NCBI GenBank assembly: GCA_038025085.1
Contig: CM076139.1
Span: 16,137,307-16,201,306, forward strand
Source of the DNA: Tetragonia tetragonoides
Taxonomy: Eukaryota; Streptophyta; Magnoliopsida; Caryophyllales; Aizoaceae
Direction of reading: 5' to 3'
Length of the DNA: 64,000 bases
Shown here: positions 10,361-22,955 of the stretch, piece by piece
Layout of the letters: the number at the start of each line of letters is the position of its first letter
How positions within the stretch are numbered: position 1 is the first letter of the stretch
Translations under genes and position numbers: made by a program
The notes under the pieces: model-generated
Seen by the model: only the letters and a program-made list of their open reading frames with translations
Databases searched by the model: none
What the model was told of the DNA's origin: nothing

Positions 10361-13300
10361 ATGGTTTCCATGACTTTAAATGTTTTCGTTATTGAAATCA
10401 ATCTAGCTACAACTAATTCTGATTGGATATTGGATGCCAGTTGTGGTACTCACATTTGTTCAAATGTGGAGGGAGTAAAACAACCTCGGAAGGTAGCTAG
10501 AGATGAGGTGAATCTACGAGTCGCAAATGGGGCCAGGGTGGCTGCTTTGACTGTACGAACTTAGGTTTTGTTGTTGCCCTCAGGCCTTGAACTAGAACTT
10601 AATAATTGTTATTATGTTCCTAGTGTAAACAAAAACATCATTTCTCCTTCTATATTGGATATGGAAGGTTTTGATATGCGTATTAAGAATGGTTCTTATA
10701 CGGTTTCAAAAGATGATGTATTTTATTTTAGCACCTGTTTGCATAATAGGTTTTATTTGCTAAATTTTGACAAACATATACTCACCGTCAATAACAAAAA
10801 GGCTAGAACTAATGATTCTAACCCCACATATCTATGACATTGTCGATTAGGCCATACAAATGTGAAACGCATTCATAAACTTTTTAAAGAAGGGATTCTG
10901 GACTCATTTGACTTGGAGTCATTTGATACTTGTGAATCATGTTTACTTGGCAAAATGACGCAAAATGACAAAGTCACCCTTTCTAGGAAAGGGAGAGCGA
11001 GACAGTGAGCTATTGGGTCTAATACACTCAGATGTATGTGGACCAATGAGCTAGACTGCAAGAAGTGGGTTTAGCTACTTCATTACATTTACTGATGATT
11101 TGAGTAGATATGGATATATTTACTTAATGAAACATAAATCTGAATCTTTTGAAAAATTCAAAGAGTTTCAGAATGAAGTTGAAAATCAGTTAGGCAAGAA
11201 AATCAAAGCTCTTCGATCGGATCGAGGAGGCGAATATATGAGCCAAGAGTTCAATGAACATCTAAAGGGTTGTGGAGTACTTTCACAACTAACTCCGCAC
11301 GGAACACCACAATGAAACGGTGTGTCTGAACGGAGGAATCGAACCTTATTAGATATGATTAGATCAATTATGGGTCACACCAATCTTCCTATTTATTTCT
11401 GGGGATATGCTCTCGAGACAGCAGCTTTCACACTGAACAAGACTCCGTCAAAAGCCGTTGAAAAGACATCACATGAACTGTGGATGGGACAGGTTCCCAA
11501 GTTGTCTTTTCTCAAGGTTTGGGGTGTGAAGCTTATATAAAGAGGTTACTCGGCGATAAGCTTGCACCCAAATCAGACAAAGTTTTCTTTGTGGGTTATC
11601 CAAAGGAAACGAAGGGTTATTATTTCTACAACCGAATTAAGAACAAGGTATTTGTTGCTCGGAATGGTGTCTTTTTGGAGAAGAAATTCCTTTCCAAAGA
11701 GACAAGTGGGAGTAAAGTTCATCTCGAAGAAATTCAAGATGAGCAACAAATGGAGATGGATAGGGATTTAGAATCCATCCAAGATGTTTCGGAAACAACT
11801 CCATATTCAACTCTAGAGGCAACTCTAGAGATTGAACCAGAATCCACCTTTCGAAGGTCTGATAGAGTCAAGACTCCGACAAATAGATACATTTCAATCT
11901 ATATGACGGGGAGTCGTGACATTTTTCTTGTAAAAAGTGAAGAACCCACAACTTACAAGGAAGCAATGACGAGCCTGAATTCCAGCAAATAGCAAGAAGC
12001 CATGAAATTGGAAATGGATTCCATGTCCGAGAATCAAGTCTGGGACTTGGTCGATTTGCCGGATGGAGTTAGGCCCATCGAGTGCAAATGGATCTATAAG
12101 ATCAAGATGGACAAGGATGGAAACATTCTAGTTTTCAAAGCTAGACTGGTGGCAAAAGGTTATAGGAATATTCAAGGAATTGACTGTGATGAAATTTTCT
12201 CACCAGTTGCCATGCTTAAATCCATTAGGATACTCCTAACAATTGCAGCTCATTATGACATTGAGATCTGGCAAATGGAAGTCAAAACCGCCTTCCTGAA
12301 AGGCGTTCTGGAAGAGGATGTGTACATGACACAGCCTGAGGGTTTTGTCGATCCTAAGAACGATGGGAAGGTTTGCAAGCTAAAGAGATCCATCTATGGG
12401 TTGAAGCAAGCATCCCGGAGCTGGAATCTGCGTTTCGATGAAGCCATAACTAAATTTGGTTTTATCAGAAATACAAAAGACCCTTGTGTATACAAGAAGT
12501 TCAGTGGGAGCAAAATTGTCTTCTTGGTCCTGTATGTTAATGACATATTGATTATTGGAAACGACATTCCATTGCTGGAGTCCGTAAAGTCTTGGCTTGG
12601 AAAGTGTTTTCAAATGAAAGAGCTCGGACAGGCAGAGTACATCTTGGGCATCAGGATCTGCAGAGACAAATCTAAAAGGCTAATTGGACTTAGCCAAAGT
12701 ATGTATATTAACCAGATAATATCCCGGTTTAATATGCAAGATGCTAAGAAGGTTTACTACCCATGAGTCGTGGCACGATTCTTAGCAAGACGCAGGGTCC
12801 TAAGACACCTGCTGAGCAAGAACGCATGAGTAGAGTTCCATATGCATCAGCCATAGGATCTATCATGTATGCCATGATTTGTAATCGTCCGGACACTTTT
12901 CGTATGCTTTGAGCATGACGAGTAGGTTTCAGGCCAACCCAGGTGAGGTGCATTGGATTGCGGCCAAGAATATCTTGAAGTATCTGAAAAGAACTAAAGA
13001 TAAGTTCCTGGTGTATGGTGGTGAAGAAAAAAGTTGATTGTGAAAGGTTACACTGATGCGTCCTTCCAGGCCAACAGAGACGGTTCTCAATCCCAATCAG
13101 GATTTGTCTTCTGTCTTAATGGAGGAGCAGTGTCCTGGAAGAGTGCAAAGTAAGGCACCATGGCAGATTCTACAACGGAAGCAGAGTACATCGCAGCTTA
13201 CAAGAGGCTGTTTGGATTCGCAAGTTCATAGTTGAACTTGGAGTTGTGCCTACGGCGGTTGAACCGTTGGCTCTTTATTGTGATAATAATGGAGCCATCG

Positions 13301-13512
13301 CCCAAGCCAAGGAGCCAAGGTCACACAAAATATCTAAACATGTACATCGCAAATATCACCTTATTAGACAATGGGTCAAAGATGGTGATATTAGCATATG
13401 CAAAGTTCATACAGATGAGAATGTCGTTGATCCGTTGACTAAGCCGCTTGACCCGACCAAGCACGAGAGTCACACAGCTTCGATAGGCATTCAGCACTTC
13501 AGAGATGATTAG
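10361..13512 (+). pseudogene. copia pol remnant (protease, integrase, RT, RNase H)
   Basis: Domains appear in copia order. Protease: WILDASCGTHIC near 10,423-10,460, where the usual D-S/T-G is changed to DAS. Integrase: HCRLGHTNVKRIH, CESCLLGKM, and the core at 11,040-11,540 with SDRGGEYMSQEF and SERRNRTLLDM. Reverse transcriptase: 12,002-12,766 with KARLVAKG, SIYGLKQA and a YVND box in place of the usual YVDD. RNase H: ADSTTEAEYIAA near 13,159 and KVHTDENVVDPLTKPL near 13,400-13,450. Stops interrupt it at about 10,562, 10,836, 11,050, 11,313, 11,538, 11,990, 12,764 and in RNase H. The integrase-RT order marks it as copia rather than gypsy. It is not functional. Confidence 0.88.
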
Positions 13513-14315
13513 CTTCATTGTTTTAGATTATGATATACAATTCATGATTAAAACATTGTTATGTACATTTATCACATTAATAAAGTTTTGGTACTATTCA
13601 GTTTTCTGTATGATTTTGAATATTAATCCAAAATAATATAACACAAATATCCAATTAGGTTATCAAGACGATGTCTTGGATGATGAGACCCTATTGAGTG
13701 AACTGGATTTTGTGGTTATTTGTCCCTAATCTAGGTGTTGGAATAAGATTCTAATAACCAATTATGATTAGATTGGAAGATGATCTCAGTGCCTGTTTCA
13801 TGGGCTGGAGACATGAGATGTCAAGGACCATTTGCATAGATATGAATTGGGAATTCATGATCGGACAGACCCACCATGAGATTTCTTTAAGAACGAGTAG
13901 TCATATTAGACTCTCATAAAACTATCTTGAACCATTTCTCAAACCTGAGTGGTTATGAATAACGACATGAGGATTGGTGATCTGTGATTATTCTGAACGT
14001 CTGTGTAACAGGAGGCAATAATGGATACATCCGGATTATTGAAAATCATGTTGAAATTCATGAATGCACAAGACGGGAATTGTCCTCCCTACGGGGATCA
14101 TTGTCTACGGGCCTCTTGTAGAATTGAGATTGTAAAATGCATGGTTGTGCTCAAATGGATTATGGAATAATCATTTGTCTTAACAATCAAATTCGGAATC
14201 AAGAAAAGATATGAACGATGTAAGGATGAGTAGACTTCTTACCTTACGTTCACATCAAGACACTAAGTGATAAGAGAATGGATTTGTACACTTGTCTTAA
14301 GGACAAGTGGGAGAT
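13513..14315 (+). other. copia 3' untranslated part ending in the polypurine tract
   Basis: No frame of note follows the RNase H remnant. The stretch ends in GGACAAGTGGGAGAT (about 14,301-14,315), a purine-rich tract directly before the 3' LTR, as needed for plus-strand priming. Confidence 0.7.
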
Positions 14316-15614
14316 TGAAGGATTTATGTCCTGTCAGTCAAGGTGCAAAATTCGGGATTAAACTTCAGAGATAGTTAACTCGGCGATTTGTAGATCGTAA
14401 TGTTTAGCTAGAGACCGCTTACGATAAATCGGACCGATTGGATCGGACCAACTACTAAATGCGATGGGCCTAACGGGTCACACACTTAAGTGATTAATGG
14501 ATCAATAATTAGTTAATGGACCTAGGAGTCGCATTAATTAACTAATAAGAGAGACCAGTAAGTGGGCTGACCTAGGAAAAGCCCACTATGTGTAGTAGTT
14601 AGTTATTAGGTCTTTGGAAGCCCTAATAGTCTGGCCTACAGTTTAAATAGAAGAGAAGGAGATGGAAATGAGGTTACACGTTTTGACTGACAGCCTCCTT
14701 CTCTCATATATTCTCTCTAAAACAACCGAGCATCTCCATAGCCCAAGGAACGGTTCCTTGTGCTCGTTCTAGCTAACGAACGTGTTTGGATTGATCAAAT
14801 CGATTGCTGCGTGGACTACGGTAGAGGGATTACACTTAGAATCCTAATTCGCACCTATCGATATTTAATCGATCAACAAGACACGCATCAAGAGGTATAT
14901 TTATGTGTATGTAAGAACCCTCGCCTTTCCGACGCTAAATTTGCGAGCGCTTTCGTGTTTGGAATTTAATGGTTCGTAAATAATACGTCATAAGAAATTT
15001 AAATTCAATTATAATGGGGAATATCAATTTGCAAGCAATGAAGTCGTCACCAATTTTTAAGAAAACAATTGAAAATCATCAAAAAGTGCACCCAATTCCT
15101 ATTGGGAATTGACTCATAACCAAGGGGCTAGATATCGAGTTTGGGGGTGTAGGTACGAAATAAACAAAAAGAATCTTATCTAAATCGCCCGAATTAACGG
15201 CCTCTACTAAGCCTATCCATGTCAAATATTTATTCATGCTATATGGTTCCATGTAAATCCGGTCGTCCAAGATCCTAAAATTAACTAGGCGGGTTAAAAC
15301 AACCAAATTACCTACCGTTATCACTTTGCACAATTTATATCCAATTTGCATGCATACTATTTATCAAACACAACAAAAGATAAGAGTAATAATTTAACGC
15401 TCCAACCTACCACACTTTGCTAAACGCGCCAAGCATTGCATATGCACATCAATAAATTTGTTAGTAACTTCAATAGAAGAACAATACAAAAACTTTATGC
15501 TAAAATAAACCTAATGAGGTTAAACAGAACCAAAAGTAAGAGAGAAATGTAGAGAGAGAAACTCCTAAACTTTTCCCTCAAGTAACACTAACCGCTTCCT
15601 TTGTTGGTGATTGC

Positions 15615-16565
15615 TTGAGCTTGATTTTTATAGATATGGCGGAGTTGGGTTCTGGTACGTTTGCGGATACACTTAGGCGTAACCGTCATCAAGAGGCAGG
15701 TATGAAATTGCAACTTGTCTCTTCGACTGAAACTGATAAATCTGTAGTTTATTTTGGGGATAATGAAGGGTATGAACTGTGGAAATTTTCTTTAGTTGGC
15801 TATGTGTTGCAACTAAAAGCTACTGAAAATGCAATTAAGGGTTATGTTAATTCCCAATGGAAGGATTGTGGTGAGATTGGTGTTCATTTGATTGAACCTG
15901 GGATTTTTCTGTTTAGATTTTCATCTGAGGAATTCATGTCAAAAATTTTTGAACAAGGTCACTGGTATTATAATAGCTAATTTTGAAACCCTGGAGTGTG
16001 GATATGGATATTAAGACTATGGATGTTACAATTGTACCAATTTGGGTGAAATTGCCCTATTTGAAGTATAATCTTTGGACTGTGCCTGGTCTCAGTAAAA
16101 TTAGTAGTGCTTTGGGGAATCCTTTGTGTACTGATGGCATCACTGCTGCAAATTCTAAATTGGAGTATGCTAGAATTTTTGTTGAAATTAAAAATTACGC
16201 CTGTGTTGCCAAAGAGTCTTACTCTCTGTGATCCGCTTGGTAACAAGTATGAACAAGAGGTGGTGTATGAATGGCTGCCTCAGAGGTGCTCTAAATGCAA
16301 GGTTTTTGGGCATTCAGACAACAGATGCCAGAAACATCCTGCAGTTTGGAGGCCTAGAATATCAGCCACTCTTGATGTAAATGTTGCACCTGTTGCCACT
16401 GCTGTGCCTGTGCAACCTGCTACTGTAGTTGTGCAGCCTGTTGCTATAGTCCCTGTCTCTCCTGCTATTCCAACTGATGATCCTGGACTGTTATTATTGG
16501 TGGTGGGCGGAGATCCCCTCCTGTGCCTCCTGCTGTCTCAGCTCCTGCTCCTGAAGTACAGATGA
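15615..16565 (+). pseudogene. LINE ORF1 remnant (DUF4283-like and zinc knuckle)
   Basis: The translation runs through three consecutive frames: 15,615-15,980, about 15,983-16,200, and 16,200-16,565. The first part (MAELGSGTFADTLR, later EGYELWKFSLVGYVL and FRFSSEEFMSKIFEQGHWYY) resembles the DUF4283 region of plant LINE ORF1. It is followed by IVPIWVKLPYLKYNLWT and the knuckle CSKCKVFGHSDNRC at about 16,286-16,330 (C-x2-C-x3-GH-x4-C). A valine/proline-rich tail follows. A TAA at 15,978-15,980 and a frameshift near 16,200 disrupt it. In intact elements this protein coats the LINE RNA. Confidence 0.78.
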
Positions 16566-16706
16566 AATTTGGTGAACTTGAGAAAGCTGCTGATGAGGCT
16601 TCATCTTCACGCACCAAGCAAGGTAAACAAAAGACACATCAGAGTGATAGGATCCTTCGTAGCAAGGGTGGTGGACCTCAATAGAAGTCAGGGGGACATG
16701 GTCATG

Positions 16707-19700
16707 GATAGTGACATTGGATGTTGGAACATCAGGGGACTTAACCTCCCTGATAAACAAAATGAGGTTAAGAAGTTTATTTAGCATAATAAACTTTCTT
16801 TTTTGGGTATTGTTGAGTCCAAATTACATAGTGCAACTGTGAATAATGTAGCTCAGTTTTGTGTCCCTAATTGGTCCTATGATCATAATGCTCATAGCAA
16901 CGTGAATGGTAGAATTTTTGTTGGGTGGAATCCTCATGTTTTTGGAGTTACAGTTTTATCCAAATCTGCACAGATTATTCACTGTGAGGTGGAGAAACTG
17001 AGTAGTGGTGTCAAAATTCTTTATTTCTGTGGTTTATGCTTATAACCATGTAAATGAAAGAGTTTCTTTCTGGAATGAACTAAAGGATATTAGTAATGGT
17101 ATGTCAGGAGCTTGGATGATCGCAGGAGACTTTAATTGCATTCTCACCTCAGATGAAAAAAGAAATGGTAGGCATGTTCATAATAACGATACTATGGAGC
17201 TCCAATCTTTTGTGTCTTGTGTTCCTGTTATGTACATGAAATTTATTGGTCAGTTTTTTACTTGGAATGATAAAAGGCCAGATGCTAGTAGGATGTATAA
17301 AAAGCTTGATAGGGTGATGATTAATGGAGAGTGGCTTACTTTGTTCCCTAATTGCTTTGTGGGTTTCTTGGTGGAGGAGATTTCTGATCACTGTGTTGCT
17401 GTTATACAAATTATTGAACCTGTTAAAGTGAAGTTCTCCTTCAAGTTCTGTAACTTTTGGGTTAAGGATGATCAATTTTTGCCTCTTGTGGGAAAGTCCT
17501 GGTGTTTTGCAGTTCAGGGTAACAAAATGTTCAGAGTTTGCAAGCATTTAAAAATGCTTAAGCCTGTCCTCAAGAATTTTCATACGGAAAATTTTGGTGG
17601 AATGCAACATAGGGTGGTAGCTAAGAAACAAGAGTTACTGGATATCCAAAAACTTTTGCATGATAACACTAATGCTATACTAACTGCTAAGGAGAGATCT
17701 ATTTTTCAAGAATTCAGAAAGTTGCTGAGTTATGAAGCTATGTTTCTAAAGCAGAAATCTCTTGTACAATGGCTAAAGGCTGGTGATCAGAACACAACCT
17801 ATTTCCATGCGTGTATTAGGCAGAGGTGAGTATCTAATACTATTGTTGCCTTGACTAGTAGCAATGGTGGGAAGTTAACTGCCCAGTGTGATATTAAAGC
17901 TGAGATTTTATCCTATTATGAGGGACTCTTAGGATCTTCTTGTGATGTGAAGAGGCTCTCAGATGAGGTACATATGGCTGGTTCTATGGTTTCTGAAGAT
18001 AGTTGTAGGGCACTATGTTCCCCAGTGTCTGCTGCAGAGATTAAGACTTCCATGTTCAAGATAAAGGACAATAAAGCTCCAGATCCTGATGGTTATAGCT
18101 CCTGTTTTTTCAAGAAGGCCTGGTCTATTGTTGGCTCTGATATCATTGATGTTGTGCAGGATTTTTTCTGTAAGGATAAGCTCTTGACTCAAGTTAATTC
18201 TACTGCAATTTCTCTAATCCCTAAAGTTGCAGTTCCATCTTTAGCTTCAGATTTTAGACCAATCTCGTGTTGCAATGTGATCTATAAGTGCATTTCTAAT
18301 GTTATTGCTGCTAGGCTTAGAAATGTGCTTCATGAGGTGGTTGGTAATCAACAGGGTGCATTTGTGAGAGGAAGAAGTATTGTGCATAATATTTTGTTAG
18401 CTCAGGACTTGCTTGCACATTATGATAGGAAACATATTAGTGCACACATGGCTATTAAAGTTGATCTTCGCAAAGCTTATGATTCTATTGAATGGGAGTT
18501 TCTTCTTTATTCCTTGGAAAAGCTTGGTTTTTCCCTAGATTTGTGAAATGGATTTCACTTTGTGTTACTACTGTTACATACTCTGTTATTATTAATGGAG
18601 AGATGTGTGGTTACTATCATGGAAAGAGAGGACTTAGGCAGGGGGACCTTATCTCTCCTTACCTGTTTGTGTTGGTTATGGAGATGCTCTCTAAAAGACT
18701 TTCTATGTTGCAGGGAGATGTTATGTTTAGACACCACCCAAAGTGCAAGAAACTGAATATTACACATCTTAGCTATGCAGATGATCTGTTTTTATTCTGC
18801 AAGGGTAATGTGAATGCTGCATCCAGTGTTATTATTGCATTCAAAGATTTTTCTGAAGCTTTAGGTCTTGTGGCAAACCTGAGCAAATGCCAAGTTTTTA
18901 TGTGAGGGGTTTCTGGTGCAGTGCATGATCAGATACAACAAATGTTACAGATGGAAAGTGGTCACCTTCCTGTCAGGTATTTGGGTATCCCTCTCACTTC
19001 TAGGTCTCCTTGTGCAGCTGATTGTATTTGCTTGGTAGAGAAAATCACAGCTAAGATTAGAGTTTGGTCTAGCAGGTTCCTCTCTTATGCAGCTAGAGCC
19101 CAATTAATCAATACTGTGTTGTTTAGTCTACATAATTTTTGGGGGTCAATTTTTGTTTTGCCAAAAAAAGTGATCAAACAAGTGGAAGCACTTTGTAGAA
19201 ATTTCCTTTGGGGTGGACAAGCTAGCTTTAAACAAGCACTTGTTGCTTGGAAAGATATTTGCCAACCCAAGCAAAGTGGTGGTCTGGGTTTTAAGGATCT
19301 CTATGCTGTTAACTCAGCTCTCATTTTGAAACTTATTTGGTGTATTGCCAGGAAAGTTGATGTTTTGTGGGTAAAATGGGTGCATGAAATGTATTTAGTA
19401 CAGGATGATTTGTGGGAGGTTGAGATTACTCATGCTCAGTCCTGGGGGTTCAGGAAACTTCTTAAGCTCAGAGAGGAAGTACTGAGGTGTGTCCAATTAC
19501 AGCAAGGGGAGATTCTGTGGACTGCTGGTCCTCCTCCCTTCTCTTCTAAAGCTACATACAAAGTTTTGCATCTTGATACACCTGTGCAGATGTGGACTAA
19601 ATTTATTTGGGGGAGGAATTGTTATCCCAAGCATTCATTTACTGCTTGGCTTATGATTCAGCAAAGAATTCTGACTAAAGATAGGTTGATCTCTCCTGGT

Positions 19701-20117
19701 GGTATTGTGGATGGTCAATGTGTATTATGTGGACATGCTGCAGAAACTCATGAGCATCTGTTTCTCTCATGTCCATTTGCTAGAAGGGTCTGGCAGCAAA
19801 TTGCATTGTTTGTTCAATTCCAAGCTCCACCAGCAACCTGGAATGAAGTTATTTAGTGGGGTTTAAAGCATATTAGGGGATGTTCAGCATACAGATCAAT
19901 GTGCAAGGCCGCGGTTACAGCCTGTATATACCATATCTAGGTGACTAGGAATCATGTCATTTTTAGGAAGGATAAGCATGATGTTGATAGAGTTATTGCT
20001 CGCATCCAGTATGAGATAAGGGTGCAGCTCAGCAAAATTGATAGAATCAAGGACACAGCAAAGAACAGGAAATGGTGCATTCAGATGAAGATCCAGCCTG
20101 TTTTTATACACAGATAG
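16707..20117 (+). pseudogene. LINE ORF2 remnant (endonuclease, reverse transcriptase, zf-RVT)
   Basis: The endonuclease starts about 16,710 with GCWNIRGLNLPDKQNEVK. It continues with GIVESKLH, AGDFNCILTSDEK and EISDHCVAV, carrying the GDFN and SDH catalytic motifs of the AP-endonuclease fold. The reverse transcriptase spans about 17,850-18,905, with DFRPISCCNVIYKCISNVIA, QGAFVRGRSI, KVDLRKAYDSIEWEFL and the catalytic LSYADDLFLF. The zf-RVT region is at about 19,580-19,830 (CVLCGHAAETHEHLFLSCPFA). The C-terminus ends at TAG 20,115-20,117. Stops or frameshifts occur near 16,782, 17,043, 17,827, 18,544, 18,903, 19,854 and 19,938. Confidence 0.88.
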
Positions 20118-21270
20118 ATAGTTTCTCTTGTTTTGTATATATAGCTTTGTTTTTTCCTGCTGTCATAGAGGTGTTTTGTTACAGATTACATAGGTAGCTT
20201 AGTTGTCTCCTATTGTTTCTCTGTTTTTTGATGTATGGACTCATTGACATATGATTTTGGTAATATACACTCACATTTTACCAAAAAAAAAAACAATGTA
20301 AAAATATTAACTCTATGCCAAAATAAACCTAAGAGGTTGCTACTTGCATGCATAAACAATGAAAAAGATGCAAACTTGCATAAACTAATGAAAAGATGCA
20401 AACTTTAAATTAAACTAACATGCATAATTATTTACAAGGATCAAAACATGCATAATTATTCAACCATAATCAAAAGCTAAATAAAACATGATTATAAATA
20501 ATAAAATAAGAGATTTAAGCCCTCAGGATGGGTTAACCTGGACGTTCTATTCGAACGGGACTAGTAGAATTGGAATTGCTCTTCAATCTTAGGTGCTAGG
20601 TTAGGTGCAATGGCTTGCTTGAGTCATCGAAATCTGAATTCTCTATGATTTGGGGTATTTGTGCTCTCAAATTGCTCTCAAAATTATAAACTGACCAACC
20701 TCCCTCAAAAGAGGGTGAAAGGGAGTATTTATAGAGTTAGGGGACGGAATTAGGGGCCTAGGGCTGCAAACCCGGCGCCGAAACTCGACCTAGCCAAAAA
20801 ACAGGCCCAGCGACTGCCCTGAGGGCCCCCGCTGTCACGCGTGTGCCGCCGGGCTGACAGCGTCAGCTGCTCGACCCGGAGGCATGCGCGCGACTAGGGA
20901 TTTTTGACTTTTTATGCTCTGTAAATTACAAAATTGCCCTTGGGCTGACCCATGGGGTCGGGATTGAGCGGTTTTGACCCAACTCTTCAAGATGCGATAT
21001 CTCTTGAGGCAAGGTCAAAGGCGTTGGAATCCTTATAACAAGGGCTATCCAAAGACTGAGGTTTCAAGGAATTTTGTCTAGATTTCCGAGCAATGTCCTT
21101 TTCTACTTACGTCCATGTTATTCCATTACCATCATCATCAGGCTCTGCGGTGCCAGGGGATGAAAACCGATGAGGGTGTCTACAGTGTATTTAATGACCC
21201 GTTAAGATTCCTGTTTCTAATTGTCTTCCGCTTTTATGATTAGATCATTGCAACTAGATCCTTCAGCTAT

Positions 21271-21863
21271 AGGATTATGGTTTTTTTTAGGGATTTTTAT
21301 TTATTTTTTGATATAGGTTATTTGGCATATGAGCTTGAGATTTTCATATCCCATGTTCAGGGTACCAAACTTGGCTTCCCATCCTCATGGGAAATTGGTT
21401 TCACTTTAAGTTTTAACAATGGCAATTTCAAGTTTCTAGATAAATTGTCACGTCTAAAGATAAGTCTGGGCCTGTTTAGGTCGCGGCATAGCGATGCGTC
21501 TTTTACTGAGGTACGACTTAGAGAAACGGATTTTAGGTCATGTCAGTGTATATGTCCTAGAAATTAATCATAGCACAACCATGACTAAGCACAGCAGGAC
21601 TTGACCCAACAAAACGTTGAATAAAAATTAAACTTGAAAAAGTAGGTCGACCCTAATGGGACACAAAATAAATCTCACCGATTATATGTAATGCAAACAC
21701 GACACTGTCTGAAAGTACGACGGGTCGGTGCGAGCAAGAGGTAGGCATGACCAGGAAACTAGAGAGTAAATAAACATGATTTGTTGACGTTTAATATATC
21801 AGATTCAATAAAACAAAAACATGTGACACAACGAGAAAAAATAGATATTAGAATTTCAACAAA
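21271..21863. other. Unassigned sequence right of the copia element
   Basis: Begins with the GCTAT target duplication (21,266-21,270). A frame of 96 codons at 21,277-21,567 has no recognised domain and lies in AT-rich sequence. No repeat ends were identified. Confidence 0.35.
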
Positions 21864-22464
21864 TCTATTATATATATATATATAATGGATGTGCACAATT
21901 GCTATAATGACACGTGTGCATCCACATAGGCTTCTACATCACTATCATATGCCACATGTAAATGATGTCATACTCTAATTTATTAGATTCACATTTTGGT
22001 TCAAGTTTGAGTTTTGATTCAATGTATGTTAACCACCTTAGTTGTACATTTATTAAATGCATGCAACGAATTTGGACGGTATGATGGAGAATAGATAGAT
22101 AAAGTATAACAATTTTATTTATAATCTTGGTATATTCATGATCATTTACGAATTTATGTCCTTATTATAGAGGAATAATAATATGATAATACTTAAATAT
22201 TTAAAAAAAAAAAAAAAACTGATTGTTTCATGTAATTATAGGCTAATTTATAGTATGGTAAAAAGTTCAGACATTACACGGGCCATGCAACTAGAATTAA
22301 ACACCGAAAACAACAAAGATTTGAGTATAGAAAATGGGAGATCTATAGATTAGAAATGGAGTAGCAAGATGTGACACAGACGAACAATTTGTTGCAAGTT
22401 TATACCAATGAAAATGTATTAGTTGTTATACACACAAACCGTGCATCGCACGAAAATGTAACTA

Positions 22465-22465
<1 letters not shown>
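21864..22465 (+). mobile_element. Non-autonomous Helitron-like element
   Basis: A 602-bp element that starts TCTATTATATATAT after an A and ends ACTAG before a T, matching Helitron insertion between A and T with a 5'-TC start and a CTRR 3' end. A short hairpin, CGTGC-ATC-GCACG (22,440-22,452), lies about 10 bp before the terminal CTAG, as in plant Helitrons. There is no Rep/helicase frame, so it is non-autonomous. No target duplication is expected for this class. Confidence 0.75.

Positions 22466-22503
<38 letters not shown>
22466..22503. repeat. (TA)n microsatellite
   Basis: About 19 TA units directly follow the Helitron-like 3' end. Helitrons insert at AT, so the element probably inserted into or beside this run; the element also begins with a TA-rich tract. 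Confidence 0.9.
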
Positions 22504-22505
<2 letters not shown>

Positions 22506-22955
22506 AATGAATTTTGACATATTACATTATTACCACATAAATTAGTTCATTCTAACCTTCTAAAAATTGGAGGAAAGAGAATCATTGAAAGTAATAAAAG
22601 GATATAATAAATATTGAAATTATTTAGCAATTAACCATTTCTTATCTATTAGATTAGATTTACAACATTTGTGTAATGATTAAATTATTCATTTATCCAT
22701 TTAATTTCAATAAGAATGTGATCAACTGAAATTATGATAAATTATGTATGTCAAGGATATTATGATGTAATATGACCATGACTTAAATTAACTCACGCAT
22801 TCTTAATTAGAGGACATACCCTAAAAAACCTAGAGGATACTAATTATTGGAAAATGAAATGACATTAATTCAACTAATTTTCGGGAAGAAAAATCTACTC
22901 TTAACAAATCGAATTGACCAGAAACCAAAAATTTTGAATTATAAGTTTAAAATGA

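Larger units (their letters stand above)
15522..20292 (+). mobile_element. Nearly full-length L1-type LINE
   Basis: About 4.77 kb, with an untranslated leader rich in AGAGAGA, ORF1 (nucleic-acid binding), ORF2 (endonuclease, reverse transcriptase, zf-RVT) and an A-tail at 20,283-20,292. On both sides lie about 41-46 bp of similar sequence (15,481-15,521 and 20,293-20,338, sharing AAAATAAACCTAA and GAGGTT), the best candidate for its target duplication. That repeat is long and has indels, so the exact ends are uncertain by a few tens of bases. Stops in both ORFs show that it is inactive. Confidence 0.88.
14910..21184 (+). mobile_element. Solo LTR nested in the copia 3' LTR, itself carrying a LINE
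   Basis: It starts TGTAAGAACCC and ends GGGTGTCTACA, with a perfect 5-bp duplication GTGTA (14,905-14,909 and 21,185-21,189). Removing the LINE at about 15,522-20,292 leaves about 1.5 kb, the size of the related solo LTR at 4,489-5,956. The two share AAGTCGTCACCAATTTTTAAG-like and CCTATTGGGAATTGACT-like blocks and a GTCTACA end. No internal genes of the LTR element are present. Confidence 0.88.
6902..21265 (+). mobile_element. Ty1/copia retrotransposon with three levels of nested insertions
   Basis: The two LTRs begin alike (TGAATGATTTATGTCC at 6,902 and TGAAGGATTTATGTCC at 14,316) and both end CCTTCA. The whole is flanked by GCTAT at 6,897-6,901 and 21,266-21,270. Order: 5' LTR, primer-binding site, a long leader holding a Stowaway MITE and a hAT-type element, gag remnant, pol, 3' untranslated part, purine tract ending at 14,315, and a 3' LTR split by a solo LTR that itself contains a LINE. 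Coding frames are broken by several stops, so it is non-autonomous today. The span is 14.4 kb, of which about 6.3 kb belongs to the insertion in the 3' LTR. Confidence 0.92.
14316..21265 (+). repeat. 3' LTR of the copia element, split in two
   Basis: The left part is 14,316-14,909 and the right part is 21,185-21,265. The left part stops at TTATGTGTA and the right part restarts at GTGTATTTAATGACCC, exactly the junction that is continuous in the 5' LTR near 7,490-7,505. The interruption is flanked by the duplicated GTGTA. Confidence 0.92.
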
